NCBI GenBank assembly: GCA_031390425.1
Contig: JANMTL010000081.1
Location: 1 to 7,100, forward strand
Length of the DNA: 7,100 nucleotides
Direction of reading: 5' to 3'
From: PBB1 sp031390425
GTDB lineage: Bacteria; Pseudomonadota; Gammaproteobacteria; Burkholderiales; Burkholderiaceae_C
Positions 1-4,269 of this stretch are shown here, piece after piece; position 1 is the first letter of the stretch, and every line of letters starts with the position of its first letter. A program made the translations under genes and the position numbers. The notes beneath the pieces were generated by a model. The model worked only from the letters and a program-made list of their open reading frames with translations, was not told the DNA's origin and searched no databases.

Positions 1-216
1 AAGCTGTTTTTGTGCCTGTTCGCGAACCACGGACACGACCTGCGCGCGCTGCTGCGCGGTGGGGCGAGTGATCTGGAGATCGCTGGCGCGGTCGGGTTGG
101 TATGGCAGCAGCGGGGGGATCGGTATTCGGAGTTGCGGGCGTTGGGGGGTGAGGCTGCAGCTGCGCTCGATGGTGCTGCGCCGAAGCGGGTCGAGATGCA
201 TTACATCGGTGGCTGA
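1..216 (+). CDS. moaA: GTP 3',8-cyclase MoaA, C-terminal end (partial, 5' end outside window)
   Basis: MoaA is a radical-SAM enzyme with two [4Fe-4S] clusters that rearranges GTP to (8S)-3',8-cyclo-7,8-dihydroguanosine 5'-triphosphate, the first step of molybdenum-cofactor synthesis in the cytoplasm. Only the last 71 codons are here, read from base 1 in frame 1 (K-L-F-L-C-L-F-A-N-H-G...). The Cys of the LCLF motif aligns with the third cysteine ligand of the C-terminal, GTP-binding cluster. Further matches to the family from memory are HDLRALLRGGASD, then W-x2-R-x-DRYSELR (as in the Staphylococcus aureus enzyme), and the final HYIGG. The C-terminal Gly-Gly is known to be needed for catalysis and is intact. 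The radical-SAM barrel with its CxxxCxxC motif lies upstream of the window. mobA and moeA downstream fit this assignment. Confidence 0.93.
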   Translation, partial: KLFLCLFANHGHDLRALLRGGASDLEIAGAVGLVWQQRGDRYSELRALGGEAAAALDGAAPKRVEMHYIGG

Positions 217-221
217 GCCTC

Positions 222-695
222 GTGCGACTCGCGCTTCGCGTACTCATGTGGATACTGATTGCCGCAGCAAGCATTTGCGCGATCCTTGTCGTGGCAATCG
301 TGGTTCTCATCAGCTCCGATGTTTCAAAAGACGAGGTCGCGCGCGTTACTTCTCCACTCGGTGATATCGACGCTGTGCTGGTTGAAACGAGTGGCGGTGC
401 GACTGTGAGCTTCGGCTACGAGGTGTCGCTCGTTCCTCGTGGCGTTAAGGGGCCCGGCACCCTGTCTGCATTTTTGTACGGCGCAACGCGAAATGACAGA
501 GCGTACGGTGCGAATCTACGGTGGGGTTCCGAGTCAAATCTTCAGGTCGAATTTGCACATGCGAAGCGAGCAACACTCGACAAGCCCATCGTCACCGTAG
601 TCGGCCGCAAAGTACAAGTAGAGCTTCGGGAGGGTATTACCGATGCAATCGCGCCCGCTGGAAGCATGTTCCGAAACCTTCCTGATAAGCCTTGA
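222..695 (+). CDS. Small membrane-anchored protein of unknown function
   Basis: I do not recognise a family. The 157-residue product starts with a short basic stretch (MRLALR) and a strongly hydrophobic segment at about residues 7-31 (VLMWILIAAASICAILVVAI...). The rest, about 125 polar residues without further membrane segments, is probably exported: either a single N-terminal anchor or an uncleaved signal. There is no lipobox, because the only Cys (residue 19) lies inside the hydrophobic core. The start is uncertain: GTG at 222 lies 5 bases after the moaA stop, and an in-frame ATG at 246 would give a shorter N-terminus. Neither has a clear Shine-Dalgarno. GC over 241-660 is about 56% by hand count, against about two thirds in mobA, and codon use is less GC-biased. 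It may be a later insertion between moaA and mobA. Nothing links it to molybdenum except position. Confidence 0.65.
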   Translation: MRLALRVLMWILIAAASICAILVVAIVVLISSDVSKDEVARVTSPLGDIDAVLVETSGGATVSFGYEVSLVPRGVKGPGTLSAFLYGATRNDRAYGANLRWGSESNLQVEFAHAKRATLDKPIVTVVGRKVQVELREGITDAIAPAGSMFRNLPDKP

Positions 696-761
696 TCCGA
701 TCGCCTGCATGGTCATTGCTGACGACCCACCCCACTCCCCAATCGACAGGTTCTAAATCCA

Positions 762-1394
762 ATGATCCCCACTGAACACATCACCGGCCTCATCCTGGCC
801 GGCGGCCGGGGCAGCCGGATGGGCGGGATCGACAAGGGCTTGCAAAACCACCTCGGCATCCCGCTGGCGCTGCATGCGATGTTGCGGCTTGCCCCGCAAG
901 TCGGCCACGTGATGATCAATGCGAACCGCAACCTCGGTGCCTACGACTCGTTCGGCGTGCCGGTGTGGCCCGATGCGATCGCCGACTATCCGGGGCCGCT
1001 GGCCGGGTTCCTCGCTGGCCTCGAACATTGCGAAACGCCGTACCTGGTCACCGTGCCCTGCGACACGCCGAACTTTCCGACCGATCTGGTGGCGCGCCTC
1101 GCCGCTGCACTGATCGCGCATGACGCGCGCATCGCGATGGCCGCGACGCGCGCTCTGGCAGGCGACCCCGACGGCAGCGTGCAGGTGCAGCCGGTGTTCT
1201 GCCTGATGGAGTCCAGCCTGATGGAAAGTCTGGTCGCGTTCACCCACAGCGGCCAGCGCAAGATCGACCGCTGGACGGCGCTGCATCGCTGCGCCACGGT
1301 GGTGTTCGACGACGAGTCTGCGTTCGCCAACGCCAACACGCTGCAAGAGCTGCAACAGTTGCAGACGACCCCGATTCCGCAAAGCCGATCATGA
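762..1394 (+). CDS. mobA: Molybdenum cofactor guanylyltransferase MobA
   Basis: MobA transfers GMP from GTP to Mo-molybdopterin, giving the guanine dinucleotide cofactor (bis-MGD) used by DMSO-reductase-family enzymes such as nitrate reductases and formate dehydrogenases. The 210-aa length fits the family (E. coli 194). The nucleotide-binding signature LILAGGRGSRMGGIDKGL lies at residues 10-27, with Lys25 in the same position as in E. coli. DAIADYPGPLAG follows at 71-82, and VPCDTPNFP at 98-106 supplies the Mg-binding Asp101. A C-terminal FANANTLQEL matches the usual FVNVNTPEEL. The ATG at 762 puts the signature at the expected distance from the N-terminus; an ACAGG at 746-750 is only a weak, rather distant ribosome site. 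The stop overlaps the moeA start (ATGA), so the two are probably translated together. Confidence 0.95.
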   Translation: MIPTEHITGLILAGGRGSRMGGIDKGLQNHLGIPLALHAMLRLAPQVGHVMINANRNLGAYDSFGVPVWPDAIADYPGPLAGFLAGLEHCETPYLVTVPCDTPNFPTDLVARLAAALIAHDARIAMAATRALAGDPDGSVQVQPVFCLMESSLMESLVAFTHSGQRKIDRWTALHRCATVVFDDESAFANANTLQELQQLQTTPIPQSRS

Positions 1395-2671
1395 CCCGAC
1401 TGCAAGACATCGCCGCGCAACTCAGCGGTTACGACGCGAGCGCGCTGCCTGTAGCGAAGGCGCAGGAATTCATCGCGCGGCTGGTGCCTCGCGTCGATGC
1501 GGTCGAAAGCCTCGCGCTGCGCAGCGCACTCGGCCGTGTGCTGGCGCGCGACATCGTCTCGCCGATCAATGTGCCGGCGAGCGACAACTCGGCGATGGAC
1601 GGCTACGCGCTGCGCTCGGCAGATCTCTCGGCGACCGCGCCCAGCACGTTCGGCGTGGCCGGTACCAGCTTCGCGGGTGTCGCTTTCGAGGGCACCGCAG
1701 CCACCGGCCAGTGCGTGCGCATCATGACCGGCGCGGTGATGCCGGCGGGCTTCGACACGGTCGTGCCGCAGGAATTCGTGCAGCTCGGCGCCGACGGCAG
1801 CGTGACGGTGCCGCCCGGCATCGTGCAGGCCGGCGACAACCGCCGCCTGGCCGGCGAAGACCTGCGACTCGGCGAGCCCGCCTTGCAAGCGGGGCGCATC
1901 TTGCGTCCCGCTGACCTCGGTCTGATGGCCTCGCTCGGCCGCGCCGAGGTGCCGGTGTTCCGGCGCCTGCGCGTGGCGTTTTTTTCCACCGGCGACGAGC
2001 TGCGCTCGGTCGGCGAGCCGCTGGACGAAGGCTGCGTCTACGACAGCAACCGCTACACGCTGTGGGGCATGCTGCAGCGCCTCGGCGTCGAGGTGATCGA
2101 CATGGGCGTGGTGCCCGACGATCCTGCGGCGCTGGAAGCCGCATTCCGCGCGGCCGCCGAGAACGCCGATGCCGTGATCACCTCGGGCGGCGTCAGCGTC
2201 GGCGAGGCCGACCACACCAAGCAGGTGATGGCCAAGCTGGGCGACGTGCTGTTCTGGAAGATCGCGATGCGCCCCGGTCGGCCGATGGCGATCGGCCGCA
2301 TCGAGAGCCAGGGTCGGCAAGCGATTTTGTTCGGCCTGCCCGGCAACCCGGTGGCGGTGATGGTGACTTTTTACGCCTTCGTGCGCGACGCGCTGCTGGC
2401 GATGAGCGGCGCCGCACCGAGCCCGCTGTCGATGCTGAAAGCCGCCACCACCGAGCCCATCCGCAAGAAGCCGGGCCGCACCGAGTACCAGCGCGGCATC
2501 GTCCGCCAGAAGGCCGACGGCAGCCTGCAAGTCGCCATCACCGGCTCGCAAGGCTCAGGCATCCTGCGCAGCATGAGCGTGGCCAATGGGTTGGTGGTGC
2601 TGCACCACGAGCAGGGCAACGTCGAGGCTGGTGGTTGGGTCGACGTGCTGCCATTCGACGGGCTGGTGTGA
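1391..2671 (+). CDS. moeA: Molybdopterin molybdenumtransferase MoeA
   Basis: MoeA inserts molybdate into adenylylated molybdopterin (MPT-AMP), releasing AMP and forming active Moco. The 426-aa product (E. coli 411) has the complete family layout: DNSAMDGYAL at residues 65-74, MTGAVMPAGFDTVV at 112-125, GEDL at 155-158, FFSTGDEL at 197-204, YDSN at 217-220, TSGGVSVGEADHTK at 264-277, MRPGRP at 293-298, and FGLPGNPVA at 314-322. The last four groups form the MoCF-binding domain. The C-terminal domain IV (about 345-426) carries the typical GRTEYQRG and SQGSGILRSM stretches. The ATG at 1391 shares four bases with the mobA stop; there is no strong Shine-Dalgarno, consistent with translational coupling. 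The reading frame is intact and the named motifs are all present. Confidence 0.96.
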   Translation: MTRLQDIAAQLSGYDASALPVAKAQEFIARLVPRVDAVESLALRSALGRVLARDIVSPINVPASDNSAMDGYALRSADLSATAPSTFGVAGTSFAGVAFEGTAATGQCVRIMTGAVMPAGFDTVVPQEFVQLGADGSVTVPPGIVQAGDNRRLAGEDLRLGEPALQAGRILRPADLGLMASLGRAEVPVFRRLRVAFFSTGDELRSVGEPLDEGCVYDSNRYTLWGMLQRLGVEVIDMGVVPDDPAALEAAFRAAAENADAVITSGGVSVGEADHTKQVMAKLGDVLFWKIAMRPGRPMAIGRIESQGRQAILFGLPGNPVAVMVTFYAFVRDALLAMSGAAPSPLSMLKAATTEPIRKKPGRTEYQRGIVRQKADGSLQVAITGSQGSGILRSMSVANGLVVLHHEQGNVEAGGWVDVLPFDGLV

Positions 2672-2712
2672 GCAGCCTGCAGCGGGGCGGCTGAGGCACT
2701 GTCGAGCTGACC

Positions 2713-2735
2713 GCACTGACGATCTTCGTCAGTGC
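2713..2735. terminator. Perfect 10-bp stem-loop after moeA (possible transcript end)
   Basis: GCACTGACGA (2713-2722) pairs exactly with TCGTCAGTGC (2726-2735) around a 3-base loop TCT. It starts 41 bases after the moeA stop, where an end-of-operon hairpin would be expected. There is no T-run on either strand after the stem, so it is not a classic intrinsic terminator. It may stabilise the mRNA 3' end, or assist a Rho-dependent stop. Confidence 0.4.
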
Positions 2736-2912
2736 AAGCCGCGAGTAACGGAATGCATTTCTGACGGGCTGCACACCATGATCTGTGTGTGCTGTCGAAC
2801 AGACGCACGCCCGAACGCTGCACTACAAAGTCGGCAAGCAGTGCTGATAGGCCCTGCGAAACCTTGTGGACACGGCGCATCGGTCACTGGCTGACGACTT
2901 GCCGGCCGACGA

Positions 2913-2917
2913 AAGGA
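2913..2917 (+). promoter_or_regulatory. Ribosome binding site of the DUF2945 gene
   Basis: AAGGA within GAAAGGAAAC ends 6 bases before the ATG at 2924. This strong site fixes the start there, although the frame is open further upstream. Confidence 0.75.
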
Positions 2918-2923
2918 AACCTC

Positions 2924-3145
2924 ATGGCGACCACCGACTTGAAGCCGGGCGACAAAGTCAGCTGGAGCAGCGCCCAAGGCAAGGTCAAAGGCGTCGTCAA
3001 GAAAAAGCTGACCGCGCCGACGGACATCAAAACCCACCACGTGGCAGCGTCGCCTGACAACCCGCAATGGCTGGTGGAAAGCGCGGGCACCGGGCAGGTC
3101 GCGGCGCACAAGCCCGCTGCGTTGAAGCGGGCAAAAACCAAGTGA
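2924..3145 (+). CDS. DUF2945 / hypervirulence-associated TUDOR-domain small protein
   Basis: This is a 73-aa, lysine-rich, soluble protein. It matches what I recall of the DUF2945 family (also named HVA1 or TUDOR-like). The features are LKPGDKVSWSSAQGKVKGVVKKKLT (residues 6-30), where GDKV-W and the G-V-G-V repeats form an SH3/Tudor-like barrel, then DIKTHHVAASPDNPQWLVES (34-53) and TGQVAAHKPAALK (56-68). The biochemical role of the family is not known to me; 'hypervirulence' comes from the name of a fungal homologue and should not be transferred. The ATG at 2924 is preceded by a good AAGGA. The stop TGA overlaps the GTG of the DUF3140 gene, so the two are almost certainly co-translated. Confidence 0.85.
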   Translation: MATTDLKPGDKVSWSSAQGKVKGVVKKKLTAPTDIKTHHVAASPDNPQWLVESAGTGQVAAHKPAALKRAKTK

Positions 3146-3498
3146 GCGGCAGTGAAGCGAGCAGCGGCGAAGCCACTGCGGCGATCGCAGAATTCAAGCA
3201 GGCGGTGAACATGTCGGCCAAGACGTTGGCCGCATGGCTGACCACGGCGGATTCCAAAGCTGTCGGCTTCAAAGCCAGCGAAGCTGCCGAATCGGTCGGC
3301 CACGATTCGGGCAAGAAAATTGTCGTGTTGCTGAACAAGCCGCACGCCGATTTCACCAGTGATGACCTGGCCCACGCGCGCAAAGTCATCGGCTACATCC
3401 ACCGCCACCTCGCACAGCGGCCCGACGGCGACACCCGCAAAACCCGTTGGCGGTACGCGTTGATGAACTGGGGACACGACCCGCAGATCGGTTCTTAA
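3142..3498 (+). CDS. DUF3140 family protein
   Basis: This is a 118-aa soluble protein matching the DUF3140 family as I remember it. The features are EFKQAVNMSAKTLAAWL (residues 17-33), SKAVG (38-42), ESVGHDSGKKIVVLL (50-64), DDLAHARKVIGYIHRHLAQRP (74-94) and TRWRYALMNWGHDP (101-114). Its function is unknown; the conserved part is probably mostly helical. I chose the GTG at 3142, which overlaps the DUF2945 stop (GTGA) and puts the conserved part about 15 residues from the N-terminus. The frame stays open upstream, but that region lies inside the DUF2945 gene. From memory these two families are often neighbours, which suggests a shared role. Confidence 0.85.
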   Translation: MSGSEASSGEATAAIAEFKQAVNMSAKTLAAWLTTADSKAVGFKASEAAESVGHDSGKKIVVLLNKPHADFTSDDLAHARKVIGYIHRHLAQRPDGDTRKTRWRYALMNWGHDPQIGS

Positions 3499-3740
3499 GT
3501 CGGTTGAACTCCAGCGTTTTCGACGACGGCATGGGCGAGGCCACGGCCCAGTTCAAAGGCATGACGCTTTTGATCGAGGTGGCTGACGACGCCGAGGCCA
3601 AACGGGTGTTCGCGGCGCTGGGTCAGGGCGGCAAGGTCACCATGCCCCTGATGAAATCGTTTTGGACGTTTTCATTCGGCATGCTGACCGACCCATTCGC
3701 TGTGCCGTGGATGGTGAATGTGGCCGCGCCGAAAGCCTAA
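3499..3740 (+). pseudogene. C-terminal remnant of a PhnB/YjdN-like VOC-fold protein
   Basis: The frame ending at 3740 encodes FKGMTLLIEVADDAEAKRVFAAL, then GQGGKVTMPL, then SFWTFSFGMLTDPFAVPWMVNV. This is the second half of the PhnB/YjdN branch of the VOC (glyoxalase/bleomycin resistance) superfamily: beta strand, the residue set after DDAEA, MPL, FW--FG-LTD-F-VPWM. Complete members are about 140 aa, with an N-terminal F-G-A-EAI-FY half that is missing. Recognisable similarity begins around 3525, only about 27 bases after the DUF3140 stop. An in-frame ATG at 3531 could give a 69-aa peptide, but no ribosome site is evident and half of the fold is absent. The left boundary of this entry is approximate. 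The stop TAA lies in the CTAA target duplication of the following element. Confidence 0.75.
3737..3740. repeat. Left CTAA target-site duplication
   Basis: CTAA directly abuts the left end of the inverted-repeat element and is repeated directly after its right end (4016-4019). Removing the element and one copy would leave the VOC stop codon unchanged. Confidence 0.6.
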
Positions 3741-3771
3741 GGCAACGCTGAACAAGTCCCCGCCCTGCGCG
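3741..3771 (+). repeat. Left terminal inverted repeat of the MITE
   Basis: 31 bases pairing with 3985-4015. The outer 19 are perfect; mismatches occur at arm positions 20 and 25 (C against G in both). Confidence 0.85.
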
Positions 3772-3814
3772 TTCGAGTCCAAAACGGAGTGAGTTGTGCG
3801 CCAACGTTGCGCGT

Positions 3815-3834
3815 CGTGTGCCCGAAGGCACACG
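3815..3834. repeat. Hairpin inside the MITE
   Basis: CGTGTGCC (3815-3822) and GGCACACG (3827-3834) form a perfect 8-bp stem around the tetraloop CGAA. A longer-range pair, CCAAAACGG (3779-3787) with CCGTTTTGG (3859-3867), encloses it, so the left half could fold into one branched structure. Confidence 0.7.
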
Positions 3835-3914
3835 CAAGCGACTTGGTGCGCAAATCGCCCGTTTTGGGCCGAACCCCTGTGGGGGCGGGCCTTTGCGGGC
3901 GATGCGCTTCGTTC

Positions 3915-3953
3915 CGAAGCCGGGGGCGGGCAGAGAGCCCGACCCCGGCTTCG
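3915..3953. repeat. Long GC-rich hairpin inside the MITE
   Basis: CGAAGCCGGGG (3915-3925) pairs with CCCCGGCTTCG (3943-3953). After one G-A mismatch, CGGGC (3927-3931) pairs with GCCCG (3937-3941) around an AGAGA loop: 16 pairs in total. A second, competing 6-bp hairpin, GCTTCG/CGAAGC (3906-3911/3915-3920), overlaps its base. No T-run follows on the + strand. Confidence 0.75.
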
Positions 3954-3984
3954 CGCCTTGCGCCTCATCCCGCAAAGACTCCGC

Positions 3985-4015
3985 CGCGCACGGCGCGGAC
4001 TTGTTCAGCGTTGCC
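3985..4015 (-). repeat. Right terminal inverted repeat of the MITE
   Basis: The reverse complement matches 3741-3771 at 29 of 31 bases; the outer 19 bases (3997-4015) are exact. Confidence 0.85.
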
Positions 4016-4019
4016 CTAA
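4016..4019. repeat. Right CTAA target-site duplication
   Basis: Second copy of the CTAA found at 3737-3740, directly outside the right arm of the element. Confidence 0.6.
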
Positions 4020-4269
4020 ACCGGTAGCTGTTGTGAATGGAATTCCGAGCCCGCGTCCGCGTCCGACGGAAGCAGACGCAAGAAGCTGCGCCGTGCCGCA
4101 AGGTCGGCGCCCGATGTGCTGACCCGCCCTCGGGCAGCGATCGACATCGCACAAGGCCGCGCCAGCGGACGCAGCACCAACACTGAGCTTCGCGGCCTCA
4201 AGGCCATCAATCATTGATCCGCGCCAGCCCCTCACCCAACCCGCTTCTCAGCGGGGCGACGGAAAAAAA
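4016..4269. other. Unassigned stretch between the MITE and the ppsA 3' end
   Basis: No convincing gene lies here. One + frame is open from 4020 to a TGA at 4215-4217 (ending ...TELRGLKAINH) but has no ATG or ribosome site and no family I recognise. Small structures are present: the perfect repeat ATCAAT-C-ATTGAT (4206-4218), and CCCGC/GCGGG (4240-4244/4251-4255) around TTCTCA. On the ppsA strand, a T7 run comes directly after the stop codon but before this hairpin, which is the wrong order for an intrinsic terminator. Where ppsA transcription stops is not evident. Confidence 0.5.

Larger units (their letters stand above)
2672..2923. other. Intergenic gap between moeA and the DUF2945 gene
   Basis: No convincing gene lies in these 252 bases. 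The gap contains the perfect hairpin at 2713-2735, some weaker repeats (CTGT/ACAG around 2802 and a CACAC/GTGTG pair around 2772-2792), and the ribosome site of the next gene. The promoter of the DUF2945-DUF3140 pair must lie here if the pair is not read through from moeA, but I cannot pick a good -35/-10 pair. Confidence 0.5.
3741..4015. mobile_element. 275-bp MITE-like element with IS5-type ends
   Basis: The outer 19 bases, GGCAACGCTGAACAAGTCC at 3741-3759, return as an exact inverted copy at 3997-4015. Including the next 12 bases, the arms (3741-3771 and 3985-4015) match at 29 of 31 positions. CTAA flanks both ends. No transposase or other credible protein is inside, only GC-rich hairpin-forming sequence. 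The family assignment is from memory: IS5 makes 4-bp YTAR duplications and its ends begin GG and carry GAACAAGTCC or a close variant at the same distance. The element is therefore probably a non-autonomous passenger moved by an IS5-family transposase encoded elsewhere. It lies precisely at the stop codon of the VOC remnant. Confidence 0.72.

Noticed and set aside
986..2551. 521-codon open frame on the - strand opposite mobA and moeA
   Set aside because: Its product is low-complexity, rich in His, Arg, Ala and Gly, and lies opposite two well-recognised genes. Long antisense frames are expected in such GC-rich DNA.
3637..4152. Arginine-rich open frames on both strands across the MITE
   Set aside because: They run through the inverted repeats and hairpins, carry no recognisable motif, and are explained by the GC-rich, stop-poor sequence.
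4020..4217. Possible protein remnant ending in TELRGLKAINH on the + strand
   Set aside because: It has no ATG and no ribosome site, and I cannot match it to a family; too weak to annotate as a gene.
4240..4269. Intrinsic terminator for ppsA from the CCCGC/GCGGG stem and the adjacent T-run
   Set aside because: On the ppsA strand the T-run comes before the hairpin, and the stem is only 5 bp, so the order and strength are wrong.
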